NCBI RefSeq assembly: GCF_003020115.1
Contig: NZ_PYFX01000003.1
Coordinates: 558,001-622,000 of the forward strand
Reading direction: 5' to 3'
From: Bradyrhizobium sp. MOS002
GTDB taxonomy: Bacteria > Pseudomonadota > Alphaproteobacteria > Rhizobiales > Xanthobacteraceae
DNA: 64,000 nucleotides
Of the stretch, positions 1-8,522 are shown piece by piece. How positions within the stretch are numbered: position 1 is the stretch's first letter; each line of letters starts with the position of its first letter. The notes below the pieces were generated by a model. That model had not been told where the DNA came from, searched no databases, and worked only from the letters and a program-made list of their open reading frames with translations. A program made the translations under genes and the position numbers.

Positions 1-279
1 CCGGCCGCAGTATCGCCGCGACACGGTGTGCAAGGCAAGCGACCTGAGGCCGGAGGCGGCGCTCCGGCTTCCGCGATCGGCGGATATGGTCAATCAAAAT
101 CGCTCGCGTCCGCGCCCATCCACCCGTCAATGCCGGTCAGCATTGCTGCACAGCGGTGCAACTTGGCGCGTTCCTTGCTGGAATGGCGCTTGCACGGGTC
201 GAGAACTCTGGGCAACATGGTTCGATCAGCCCCGCCGAACAATCAAAAATGACGGTGCGGGCGAGTGGAGAGGTCAAGA

Positions 280-1878
280 ATGTCAGTCGGACGAAGTCTG
301 TTTGCGGCGACGCTCGCCGGTATGCTCGCGTTGGCGGTCTCGCCGGCGTCGAGCCAGACGCTGCGCTACGCCAACCAGGGTGAGCTCAAGTCGCTCGACC
401 CGTACACGCTGAACGAGTCGACCACCAGTGCGCATCTCGGTCATGTCTATGAGGGCCTGGTTGCCCGCGGCAAGGACCTGAAGATCGTCCCGGCACTCGC
501 CGAAAGCTGGGAGACGCCGGAGCCGACACGCTGGCGCTTTCACCTGCGCAAGGACGTCAAATTCCACAACGGCGACCCCTTCACCGCGGACGACGTGGTG
601 TTCTCGGCCGAACGCGTGCGGGCGAAAGGTTCGAATTTCCAGAGCCGCGTTCCCGCCGATGCCAAGGTGGTCAAGATCGACGATTACACCGTCGATTTCA
701 TCCTGACCTCGCCCAATCCCATTCTGACGGCGCTGTGGGCGACCTGGTACATCATGGACAAGAAATGGGCAGAGGCGAACGATGCGGTGGCACCGACGCC
801 CGCCGCCGCGACGACCCCGAGCTACGCCTCGCTCCATGAGAACGGCACCGGCGCCTTCACGATCGACAGCCATCAGCCGGGCGTGAAGACCGTCTTCAAG
901 GCCAATCCGAACTGGTGGCGCAAGCCGGAACATAATCTGAAGGAGATCATCTTCACGCCGATCGCCAACCCCGCCACGCGTGTTGCGGCGCTGTTGTCCG
1001 GCGAGGTCGACGTGATCGAGCCGGTTCCGGTCCAGGACATCGAGCGCGTGAAAGCGAGTCCGAACGCCACCGTGCTGACGGGACCTGAACTCCGCACCAT
1101 CTTTGTCGGCATGGATCAGGTGCGTGACGAGCTCTTGTACTCCAACGTCAAGGGCAAGAACCCATTCAAGGACGTTCGCGTCCGCGAAGCCGTCTACCGG
1201 GCAATCGACATCGACCTGATCAAGAATCGCGTCATGCGCGGACTGTCTACGCCGTCCGCATTGATGGTCGCACCAGAGATCTTCGCCTCGAAGGATTTCA
1301 CCCGGCCGAAGCTCGATCCCGACGCCGCCAAGAAGCTCCTGGCTGACGCCGGCTATCCCGAGGGTTTCGAAGTCACGATGGACTGCCCCAACGATCGCTA
1401 CGTCAATGACGCCGCGATATGTCAGGCGGTCGTCGGCATGCTCGCCCGCATCGGCCTCAAAGTGGAGCTGCTGGCGCAACCCAAGGCCCTGTATTTCGCC
1501 AAGGTGCTGAAGCCCGGCGGCTACAAGACTTCGCTGTTCATGCTGGGCTGGACCCCGGATACCCTCGACTCCCATAACGTGCTGCACGACATCATGGGCT
1601 GCCGGGACGATCCCAGGGATCCGAACCGCGGCGAAGCCAATCTCGCCGGCTATTGCAACAAGCAGTTCGACGAGCTCGCCGATAAGGTTCTCGTGGAACC
1701 CGATACGGGCAAGCGCGATCTCCTGATCAAGCAGGCCTTCGAGATCTCGATGAAGGACTGGGCCTACGTCCCCCTGCACCAGCAGGCGCTCGCCTGGGGC
1801 GTCTCGAAGAAGGTGAAGTTGACCCAGCGTGCGGACAACATGGTCATGCTCTACTGGGCGACCAAGCAGGACGAGTAG
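280..1878 (+). CDS. ABC transporter substrate-binding protein, family 5 (peptide/oligopeptide type)
   Basis: This is a periplasmic binding protein that captures a peptide-like ligand for the permeases encoded just downstream. Seen: a 532-aa product with an N-terminal signal peptide ending near SPASSQ, then the typical family-5 opening (LRYANQGELKSLDPYT), the RFHLRKDVKFHNGDPFTADD block and a DppA/OppA-like length. ATG 280 is chosen because GAGAGG lies about 7 nt upstream; a GTG at 265 would add five residues ahead of the signal peptide. It is the first gene of a long plus-strand series, followed by a strong hairpin before the permease genes. The ligand is not readable from sequence; the neighbouring gamma-glutamyltransferase suggests small or gamma-glutamyl peptides (inference). 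Confidence 0.92.
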   Translation: MSVGRSLFAATLAGMLALAVSPASSQTLRYANQGELKSLDPYTLNESTTSAHLGHVYEGLVARGKDLKIVPALAESWETPEPTRWRFHLRKDVKFHNGDPFTADDVVFSAERVRAKGSNFQSRVPADAKVVKIDDYTVDFILTSPNPILTALWATWYIMDKKWAEANDAVAPTPAAATTPSYASLHENGTGAFTIDSHQPGVKTVFKANPNWWRKPEHNLKEIIFTPIANPATRVAALLSGEVDVIEPVPVQDIERVKASPNATVLTGPELRTIFVGMDQVRDELLYSNVKGKNPFKDVRVREAVYRAIDIDLIKNRVMRGLSTPSALMVAPEIFASKDFTRPKLDPDAAKKLLADAGYPEGFEVTMDCPNDRYVNDAAICQAVVGMLARIGLKVELLAQPKALYFAKVLKPGGYKTSLFMLGWTPDTLDSHNVLHDIMGCRDDPRDPNRGEANLAGYCNKQFDELADKVLVEPDTGKRDLLIKQAFEISMKDWAYVPLHQQALAWGVSKKVKLTQRADNMVMLYWATKQDE

Positions 1879-1894
1879 GCGTCGACAAGTTGTG

Positions 1895-1924
1895 AAGTCC
1901 CGGAAGCCCTCGCTTCCGGGACTT
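1895..1924 (+). terminator. Intrinsic terminator/attenuator between binding-protein and permease genes
   Basis: A perfect 12-bp stem (AAGTCCCGGAAG paired with CTTCCGGGACTT) encloses the 6-nt loop CCCTCG, and is followed by a weak T tract (GCTGTTT). It lies 17 nt after the binding-protein stop and 55 nt before the permease start. In ABC operons such hairpins usually allow partial read-through or stabilise the upstream mRNA, so that the binding protein is made in excess (known behaviour; inferred here). Confidence 0.8.
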
Positions 1925-1979
1925 GCTGTTTCGGGCTAACGCAATGATGCGTGCCACTGAAGATATGTGAAAGGAACAG

Positions 1980-2960
1980 ATGCTCGCTTTCACACTGCGC
2001 CGGGCCATTCAGGCCATTGGTGTCATGATCGCCGTCGGGATCATCTCCTTCTCGATGTTTCGTTTCGCCGGCGATCCCGTGAACCAGATGGTTGGGATGG
2101 ACACGTCCGGCGCCGAACGCGCCGCTATCCGCAAATCGCTCGGCCTCGATGATCCCGTGATCGTGCAGTTCGGCCGCTATATCGGCAATGCTGCGCAGTT
2201 CAAGTTCGGCGTCTCCTACCAGTTCCGCCTGCCTGTCTCCAATCTTCTGATGGAGCGAATGCCCGCGACCCTGGAGCTCGCGGTCTGCGCCACCATCTTC
2301 GCGATGCTCTGTGGCATCCTGATGGGCGTCTATTCGGCGCTTCGCCGCGACAGCTGGCTCACACACGCGTTCCAGGCAATCTCGCTGATCGGCATCTCGC
2401 TGCCGACCTTCCTGATCGGCATTCTCATGATCTACCTGTTCTCGGTGACGCTCGGTTGGCTGCCCTCGTTCGGGCGCGGCGACGTCGTACATATCGGCTG
2501 GTGGACGACGGGTCTGCTGACGCTATCAGGACTGAAGGCGCTGATCATGCCTTCGATCACGCTGGGTTTATTCCAGATGACGCTCATCATGCGGCTGGTC
2601 CGCACCGAGATGCTCGAAGTCATGCGCACCGACTACATCCGCTTCGCCCGTGCCCGCGGCCTCACCACCCGCGCCATCCATTACGGTCATGCGCTGCGCA
2701 ACACGATGATCCCCGTCATCACGGTGGCCGGCCTGCAATTTGGCTCGGTAATTGCATTCGCGATCATCACCGAGACCGTGTTCCAGTGGCCCGGCATGGG
2801 GTTGCTGTTCGTGCAGGCCGTGCAGAATGTCGATATCCCGATCATGGCCGCCTATCTGATGATGGTGTCCCTGATCTTCGTCACCATCAATCTCGTGGTT
2901 GATATCCTCTACACCATCGTCGATCCGCGGCTGCGCTCGACGATCAGCCGGGCACATTGA
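1980..2960 (+). CDS. Oligopeptide ABC transporter permease, DppB/OppB type
   Basis: Inner-membrane permease subunit, 326 aa. Seen: an N-terminal membrane segment at about residues 9-27, a long periplasmic loop containing the DppB-family segment with GLDDP and the following hydrophobic helices, and the cytoplasmic coupling region (RARGLTTRAI) that contacts the ATPase. The end (DILYTIVDPRLR) is typical of the family. AAGGA lies about 7 nt before ATG 1980. The next permease starts on the base after its stop, so the two are translationally coupled. It should form a heterodimer with the DppC-type partner. Confidence 0.93.
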   Translation: MLAFTLRRAIQAIGVMIAVGIISFSMFRFAGDPVNQMVGMDTSGAERAAIRKSLGLDDPVIVQFGRYIGNAAQFKFGVSYQFRLPVSNLLMERMPATLELAVCATIFAMLCGILMGVYSALRRDSWLTHAFQAISLIGISLPTFLIGILMIYLFSVTLGWLPSFGRGDVVHIGWWTTGLLTLSGLKALIMPSITLGLFQMTLIMRLVRTEMLEVMRTDYIRFARARGLTTRAIHYGHALRNTMIPVITVAGLQFGSVIAFAIITETVFQWPGMGLLFVQAVQNVDIPIMAAYLMMVSLIFVTINLVVDILYTIVDPRLRSTISRAH

Positions 2961-3929
2961 ATGAGCGAAGCCGTCGTCCCGCACAAGGTCGAAGAACGCG
3001 GCCCGCGCGCCGACGCGCCGGGTTGGTTCAAACGCGCGCTCGACAGCGACCTGTTCTATTCATTTCGCCGCTCCAAAATCACCATGGTCGCAGCGGCGGT
3101 GACGCTGCTGTTCTTCCTGCTCGCGATCCTCGCCTCGGTGCTATCGGTCCAGAATCCCTTCGACCCGGCGCAGCTCCAGCTGATGAACTCGCGCATCTCG
3201 CCATTATGGACCTCAGACGGCCAGAGCCCGTTCCTGCTCGGCACCGACGAACAAGGCCGGGACGTATTGTCCGCGATCCTTTACGGCATGCGCATCTCGC
3301 TTCTCGTCGGCGTGCTCGGCGTCGTCTTCTCCGGCGCGATCGGCATCCTGCTCGGGCTGACGGCCGGTTATTTCGGCGGTGCCGTCGACGGGCTGATCAT
3401 GCGCATCGCCGACGTGCAGCTTTCATTCCCGGCGATCCTGATCGCGCTGCTGATCAACGGCATCGCCAAATCGGTTTTCGGCAACAAGCTCGACGAGATG
3501 AGCATGCTGGCTGTCTTGGTCTTCGCGATCGGGTTGAGCTTTTGGGTGCAATATGCCCGCACCGTGCGCGGCTCCGTCATGGTCGAGAAGAACAAGGACT
3601 ATGTCGCCGCCGCCCAGCTCATTGGCCTGCCCGCCCCGGTGATCATGTTGCGCCACGTTCTGCCGAACACGATGGGGCCGATTCTCGTCATCGCCACCAT
3701 CAATCTCGCGCTCGCTATCATCACCGAAGCGACGCTGTCGTTCCTCGGCTCGGGGATGCCCGAGACCATGCCATCGCTGGGCACGCTGATCCGCATCGGC
3801 AACAACTATCTCTTCGCGGGCGAATGGTGGATCGTCGCCTTCCCTGGAATCGCACTCGCGGCGCTGATCCTGTCGATCAATCTGCTCGGCGACTGGCTGC
3901 GCGACGCGCTTAACCCGAAACTCCGATGA
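2961..3929 (+). CDS. Oligopeptide ABC transporter permease, DppC/OppC type
   Basis: Second inner-membrane subunit of the first importer, 322 aa. Seen: a DppC-type N-terminus with one membrane helix near residues 40-60, the LLGTDEQGRDVLS motif, further helices, and the family ending INLLGDWLRDALNPKLR. The start codon directly abuts the stop of the preceding permease. Two ATPase genes follow after 13 nt, the usual gene order of Dpp/Opp systems. Confidence 0.93.
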   Translation: MSEAVVPHKVEERGPRADAPGWFKRALDSDLFYSFRRSKITMVAAAVTLLFFLLAILASVLSVQNPFDPAQLQLMNSRISPLWTSDGQSPFLLGTDEQGRDVLSAILYGMRISLLVGVLGVVFSGAIGILLGLTAGYFGGAVDGLIMRIADVQLSFPAILIALLINGIAKSVFGNKLDEMSMLAVLVFAIGLSFWVQYARTVRGSVMVEKNKDYVAAAQLIGLPAPVIMLRHVLPNTMGPILVIATINLALAIITEATLSFLGSGMPETMPSLGTLIRIGNNYLFAGEWWIVAFPGIALAALILSINLLGDWLRDALNPKLR

Positions 3930-3942
3930 GTATGCAGCGTTC

Positions 3943-4929
3943 ATGACCGAGCCCGTTCTCTCCGTTCGTAATCTTCAGGTCGAGTTCGCCTCCCGCCGGG
4001 GCACGCTGCGCGCGATCGATAGTGTCTCCTTCGACATCGCCAAAGGCGAGGTGCTCGGTGTTGTCGGCGAGTCCGGCGCCGGCAAATCGGTCACCGGGCT
4101 CGCGGTCATTGGCCTGATCGATTCCCCGGGCCGCATCTCGGGCGGCGAGATCCGCCTGTCCGGCCTGCGCATCGACGATCTGCCGCCGGAAGAGATGCGC
4201 CGCGTGCGTGGAAAACGCATCGGCATGATTTTCCAAGACCCCCTCACCTCGCTCAATCCGCTGTACAAGATCGGCGACCAGCTCATCGAGACGATCAGAA
4301 CGCATCTGAACCTGTCCGAGACCGCCGCCCGCCGCCGCGCCATCGACCTGCTCGCCGAAGTCGGAATCCCGGCTCCAGAAAAGCGCATCGACGGCTATCC
4401 GCACGAATTCTCCGGCGGCATGCGCCAGCGCGTGGTGATTGCGCTCGCGATCTGCGCCGAGCCGGAGCTGATCATCGCCGACGAGCCGACCACCGCGCTC
4501 GACGTTTCCGTGCAGGCGCAAATCATCTCGCTCATCAAGCGACTCGGACGCGACCACGGCACTGCGGTGATGCTGGTGACCCACGATATGGGCGTGATCG
4601 CCGAGACGTCCGACCGGGTTGCGGTGATGTATGCCGGCCGCGTCGCCGAGATCGGTCCGGTGCAGGATGTCGTGCAGAACGCGCTGCATCCCTACGCCAA
4701 GGGCTTGATGGGCGCGATCCCGACGCTCGCGGGCGACGACAAGCGCCTGGTGCAAATTCCCGGCTCGATGCCGCGATTGTCGGCGATTCCGCGCGGGTGC
4801 TCGTTCAATCCACGCTGCGCGTTGGCGTTCGATCGCTGCCGTGTCGAGCGACCGGAGCCGCTGCCACGGGGCGCGCAATCGGTCGCCTGCCATCTCTACG
4901 ACAGCGTGCCGGCGGAGAGCGCGGCATGA
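3943..4929 (+). CDS. Oligopeptide ABC transporter ATP-binding protein, DppD type
   Basis: Cytoplasmic ATPase of the first importer, 328 aa. Seen: Walker A GESGAGKS, Q-loop FQDPLTSLNP, signature FSGGMRQR, Walker B with catalytic Glu (IIADEPTTALD) and the switch His in VTHDMG. The C-terminal oligopeptide extension has a cysteine cluster (CSFNPRCALAFDRC) that in Dpp-type ATPases can bind an iron-sulfur centre (family knowledge). Its stop overlaps the next start by 4 nt (ATGA). Confidence 0.94.
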   Translation: MTEPVLSVRNLQVEFASRRGTLRAIDSVSFDIAKGEVLGVVGESGAGKSVTGLAVIGLIDSPGRISGGEIRLSGLRIDDLPPEEMRRVRGKRIGMIFQDPLTSLNPLYKIGDQLIETIRTHLNLSETAARRRAIDLLAEVGIPAPEKRIDGYPHEFSGGMRQRVVIALAICAEPELIIADEPTTALDVSVQAQIISLIKRLGRDHGTAVMLVTHDMGVIAETSDRVAVMYAGRVAEIGPVQDVVQNALHPYAKGLMGAIPTLAGDDKRLVQIPGSMPRLSAIPRGCSFNPRCALAFDRCRVERPEPLPRGAQSVACHLYDSVPAESAA

Positions 4930-5915
4930 GCACTCCCTTCGTCCAGGCCACGAATCTGCGCCGCGTCTTCGACGTCTCGAAACCCTGGCTCAACCGCATG
5001 CTCGAAGGCGGGCAGCTCGAATATCTCAAGGCCGTCGATGGCGTCACCTTCGACATCAGGAAAGGCGAGACCTTTGCACTGGTCGGCGAATCCGGCTCGG
5101 GCAAGACCACGGTGGCGCGGATGGTCGTCGGCTTGCTGCCGCCAAGCTCCGGCAACGTCTTGATCGACGGCATCTCGATGACCGATCCGCGGCAGGCCCA
5201 GGCGCGGCGGAAACTGCGCCGACGCATCCAGATGATCTTTCAGGATCCCTATGCGAGCCTGAACCCACGCTTCCCGGTCGACGCCATCATCTCCGAGCCG
5301 ATCCGCGCGTTCGACCTGATCGAGGGTGAGCGCGACATCCAGGCGCGGATCGGCGAATTGCTCAGCCTTGTCGGCCTGCATCCCGACGACCGGCTGAAAT
5401 TTCCGCACGAATTCTCGGGCGGCCAGCGTCAGCGCATCGCGATCGCTCGCGCGCTCGCCTCCGACGCGGAGTTCATTGTCTGCGACGAGCCAACCTCCGC
5501 GCTCGACGTCTCCGTGCAGGCGCAGATCCTGAACCTGATGCGCGACCTCCAGGACAAGTTCGGCCTGACCTACATGTTCATCAGCCACAACCTCGCCGTG
5601 GTCCGCCACATGGCGAGCCGCGTCGGCGTGATGTATCTCGGCCGCATCGTCGAGATCGCGGAAGGGCGCGAGCTGTTTGCCCGTCCGCGCATGCCCTACA
5701 CCAAGATGCTGCTCGGCGCCGTGCCCGATCTTGCCATGAGCGGCCGCCAGCGCATTCCTGTGAAGGGCGAGATCCCGAACCCGATCAATCCGCCGTCCGG
5801 GTGCGCCTTCAATCCGCGCTGCCCGCTGGCGTTCGATCTCTGCCGCAAGGAAGCACCGAGCCTGATCGACGGCGTCGCCTGCCACGCCGTCAACACCGCG
5901 CCGGTACCGGCGTGA
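4926..5915 (+). CDS. Oligopeptide ABC transporter ATP-binding protein, DppF type
   Basis: Second ATPase of the first importer, 329 aa from ATG 4926, which overlaps the previous stop as ATGA. An open frame continues far upstream but lies inside dppD and has no family similarity, so the overlap start is preferred. Seen: the DppF-type insertion before the first strand (VSKPWLNRM), Walker A GESGSGKTT, signature FSGGQRQR, Walker B IVCDEPTSALD, and a C-terminal cysteine motif (GCAFNPRCPLAFDLC). It pairs with the DppD-type subunit to drive import. Confidence 0.94.
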   Translation: MSTPFVQATNLRRVFDVSKPWLNRMLEGGQLEYLKAVDGVTFDIRKGETFALVGESGSGKTTVARMVVGLLPPSSGNVLIDGISMTDPRQAQARRKLRRRIQMIFQDPYASLNPRFPVDAIISEPIRAFDLIEGERDIQARIGELLSLVGLHPDDRLKFPHEFSGGQRQRIAIARALASDAEFIVCDEPTSALDVSVQAQILNLMRDLQDKFGLTYMFISHNLAVVRHMASRVGVMYLGRIVEIAEGRELFARPRMPYTKMLLGAVPDLAMSGRQRIPVKGEIPNPINPPSGCAFNPRCPLAFDLCRKEAPSLIDGVACHAVNTAPVPA

Positions 5916-5996
5916 CGCGCGCGTGCCATGCAGCCTGCGCATTTGGCGGCGGCCTGGCCCTGTGATCAATTGCGCGCGCCGCAAATGAGGTAGTCC

Positions 5997-7802
5997 ATGG
6001 CCACCATCGTCAATCCCGATCCCTTCACGACACGCCCCGAGATCGAGGGCACCTTCGGGGTCGTCGCGACCACGCACTGGATCGCGACCGCTATCGGCAT
6101 GGCCATCCTGGAAAAGGGCGGCAACGCCTTTGACGCCGGTGTTGCCACCGCTTTCACGCTCCAGGTGGTCGAGCCGCATCTGAACGGCCCCGGCGGCGAC
6201 GTTCCGATCATCGTGCACGACGTGAAGCGCGGCCGCACCGAGGTGATCTGCGGCCAGGGTCCGGCACCAGCCCGCGCCACCATCGCGCATTACAAGAGCG
6301 AAGGCCTCGACATGGTGCCCGGCACCGGCCTGCTCGCGGCCTGCGTCCCCGGCACCTTCGAATCCTGGATGATGCTGCTGCGTGACTACGGCACGATGCG
6401 CGTGCGCGACGTGCTGGAGCCCGCGATCTCCTATGCGCGCGACGGCTATCCGCTGGTCGAGCGCGCCTGCGCCACGATCCAGACCGTCGAGCAACTATTC
6501 CGCAAGCACTGGCCGACCTCAGCCGCCGTCTATCTCCCGAACGGCGAAGTGCCAAAGCCCGGCACGCTCTTCACAAACAAGACACTTGCGGCGACCTACG
6601 CGCGCATCCTGAGCGAGGCCGAAAGCGGCGGCGGCGGCCGCGACGCCGAGATCGAGCGCGCACGCAAAGCGTGGTCGCAGGGTTTCGTCGCGGAAGCCAT
6701 CGACAAATTCTGCCGGACGCAGGACGTGATGGACGTCAGCGGCTCGCCGCATCGCGGCGTGCTGTCGGCCGATGACATGGCGCGCTGGCAGCCGACGGTC
6801 GAGGCCCCGCTCACCTACGATTATGGCCGCTACACCGTCTGCAAGGCCGGGGTCTGGAGCCAGGGTCCGGTGACGCTGCAGCAACTCGCGCTGCTGAAGG
6901 GCTTTGCGCTCGATGGGCTCGATCCGACCGGACCGGAGTTCATCCATCTCCAGATCGAATGCGCAAAACTCGCCTTTGCCGATCGCGAAAAATTCTACGG
7001 CGACCCCAAGTTCAGCGAGATCCCGATCGCAACGCTGCTATCGGATGCCTATAACGACGAACGCCGTAAGTTGGTGACCGAGAAAGCTTCGCTCGATCTC
7101 CGGCCCGGCACGGTCGAGGGCTTTGGCGGCGTGGTCAAGCTGCGCCGCGCCGAGGGGCAACGCGAGGCCGTCGGCGCGCTCGGTGCCGGCGAGCCGACGG
7201 TGGGTCGCTTCGGCGAGGTGCGCGGCGACACCGTGCATTTCGACATCATCGACAAGGCCGGCAACATGGTGTCCTCGACGCCGTCCGGCGGCTGGCTGCA
7301 ATCATCGCCGATCATTCCCGAGCTCGGCTTCTGCCTCGGCAGCCGCGCGCAGATGTTCGACCTGGAGGAGAACCAACCGAGCTCGCTCGCGCCCGGCAAG
7401 CGGCCGCGCACCACGCTGTCCCCTACCATGGCATTGCGCGACGGCGAGCCCTATCTCGCCTGGGGCTCGCCCGGCGGCGACCAGCAGGATCAGTGGATCA
7501 CGCAGTTCTTCCTGCGGCACGTCCATTGCAACCTCAATCTCCAGGAGGCGATCGACGCCCCGGCCTGGCACTCCGAGCATTTCCCGATCTCGTTCTGGCC
7601 CCGCACCGCGCGCCCCGGCGTGCTCGTGGTCGAGAACCGCGTGCCGAAGGCGACGATCGAGAATCTTCGCGAACGCGGACATATCGTCGAGGTCGGACCG
7701 GACTGGTCCGAAGGCCGCCTCACCGCGGCCTCGCGCGTCGGTCCGCGCCGCCGCGCCGCCGCCAATCCGCGCGGCATGCAGGGCTACGCCGCAGGGCGCT
7801 AA
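5997..7802 (+). CDS. ggt: Gamma-glutamyltransferase family protein (Ntn hydrolase)
   Basis: Predicted to cleave gamma-glutamyl bonds (glutathione or gamma-glutamyl peptides) after autoprocessing into two chains; 601 aa. Seen: the N-terminal GGT signature (ILEKGGNAFDAGVATAFTL), a substrate-binding region near GGDVP, and the presumed processing site before Thr412 in the segment DTVHF followed by DIIDKAGNMVSSTPSGG. Unlike secreted bacterial GGTs it has no signal peptide, so it is probably cytosolic and acts after import. The residue after the nucleophile is Val instead of the usual Thr. It sits between two peptide importers and is followed after 9 nt by a DUF1028 gene. GAGG precedes ATG 5997. 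Some family members are cephalosporin or other acylases, so the true substrate is uncertain. Confidence 0.88.
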   Translation: MATIVNPDPFTTRPEIEGTFGVVATTHWIATAIGMAILEKGGNAFDAGVATAFTLQVVEPHLNGPGGDVPIIVHDVKRGRTEVICGQGPAPARATIAHYKSEGLDMVPGTGLLAACVPGTFESWMMLLRDYGTMRVRDVLEPAISYARDGYPLVERACATIQTVEQLFRKHWPTSAAVYLPNGEVPKPGTLFTNKTLAATYARILSEAESGGGGRDAEIERARKAWSQGFVAEAIDKFCRTQDVMDVSGSPHRGVLSADDMARWQPTVEAPLTYDYGRYTVCKAGVWSQGPVTLQQLALLKGFALDGLDPTGPEFIHLQIECAKLAFADREKFYGDPKFSEIPIATLLSDAYNDERRKLVTEKASLDLRPGTVEGFGGVVKLRRAEGQREAVGALGAGEPTVGRFGEVRGDTVHFDIIDKAGNMVSSTPSGGWLQSSPIIPELGFCLGSRAQMFDLEENQPSSLAPGKRPRTTLSPTMALRDGEPYLAWGSPGGDQQDQWITQFFLRHVHCNLNLQEAIDAPAWHSEHFPISFWPRTARPGVLVVENRVPKATIENLRERGHIVEVGPDWSEGRLTAASRVGPRRRAAANPRGMQGYAAGR

Positions 7803-7811
7803 AGGCAGCAC

Positions 7812-8522
7812 ATGACCTGGTCGATCATCGCGCGCGATTCTGCTACTGGCCAGTTTGGCATCGCCGTTGCCACGCGCTTCTTCGCCGTCGGCGCGCGTGT
7901 GCCCTACATCGCGGCGGGCCTTGGCGCCATCGCGACGCAGGCCTTCGTGAATCCCTACTATGGCATCGACGGCGTCAAGCTGCTGCGTCAAGGTCTCAAC
8001 GCGCACGACGCGCTGGCCGCCCTGCTCGCGACCGACGATGGCCGCGAGAGCCGCCAGATCCATATCATGGACGCAAGCGGCGCGATTGCCGCGCATACCG
8101 GTCGCGACTGCGTCGATTGGTGCGGGCACATTGCAGGCAGCGGCTTCTCGATCGCCGGCAATATGCTTGCGGGCGCCGATGTGCTCGACGAGACCGCAAA
8201 AACCTATATCGCCAATGACAGCCTGCCCTTCCCGCGGCGCCTGCTCGCCGCGATGCGCGCGGGCGAAGCCGCCGGCGGCGACAAGCGCGGCAAGCAGTCC
8301 GCCGCGCTCCTGATCCACGGCGAGGAGGAATGGCCGGCATTGGACCTGCGCGCCGACGATCATCCCGATCCGCTCGGCGAGCTCGAGCGGCTCGAGCGCG
8401 TCAGCCAGGAGCTCTGGGTACACTTCCGCGCCTCCATGCCGACGCGGCAGAACCCGGCCGGCAACACCGATCGCAGCGTCATCGACGCCAGCATCGCCGC
8501 AGCGCGCGCAAGACAATCATGA
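7812..8522 (+). CDS. DUF1028 family protein
   Basis: A 236-aa protein of the DUF1028 family, which has an Ntn-hydrolase-like look and no firmly assigned activity. Seen: the conserved start TWSIIARDSATGQFGIAVAT, the ARVPYIAAGLGAIATQAF segment and GSGFSIAGNML in the middle. No signal peptide or membrane segment is evident. It lies 9 nt after ggt and overlaps the following ATPase gene by 4 nt (ATGA). I infer that it acts on the same imported peptides or their products. Confidence 0.88.
   Translation: MTWSIIARDSATGQFGIAVATRFFAVGARVPYIAAGLGAIATQAFVNPYYGIDGVKLLRQGLNAHDALAALLATDDGRESRQIHIMDASGAIAAHTGRDCVDWCGHIAGSGFSIAGNMLAGADVLDETAKTYIANDSLPFPRRLLAAMRAGEAAGGDKRGKQSAALLIHGEEEWPALDLRADDHPDPLGELERLERVSQELWVHFRASMPTRQNPAGNTDRSVIDASIAAARARQS

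Noticed and set aside
1..279. Short plus-strand open frames at the window start
   Set aside because: They overlap in different frames, lack ribosome-binding sites and have Arg/Ser-rich shadow composition. No upstream gene end could be identified.
283..1779. Long minus-strand open frame opposite the first binding protein
   Set aside because: High-GC antisense shadow: His/Arg/Asp-rich composition, no family motif, and a well-supported gene on the other strand.
5940..5987. CATTTGGCGGC and GCCGCAAATG inverted repeat ahead of ggt considered as a terminator or riboswitch
   Set aside because: The loop is about 28 nt, there is no T tract and no recognisable aptamer; left as an unproven weak structure.
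8330..8518. N-terminal extension of the ATPase frame into the DUF1028 gene
   Set aside because: Lies wholly inside another gene, Arg/Ala-rich, and an ATGA overlap start exists at 8519.
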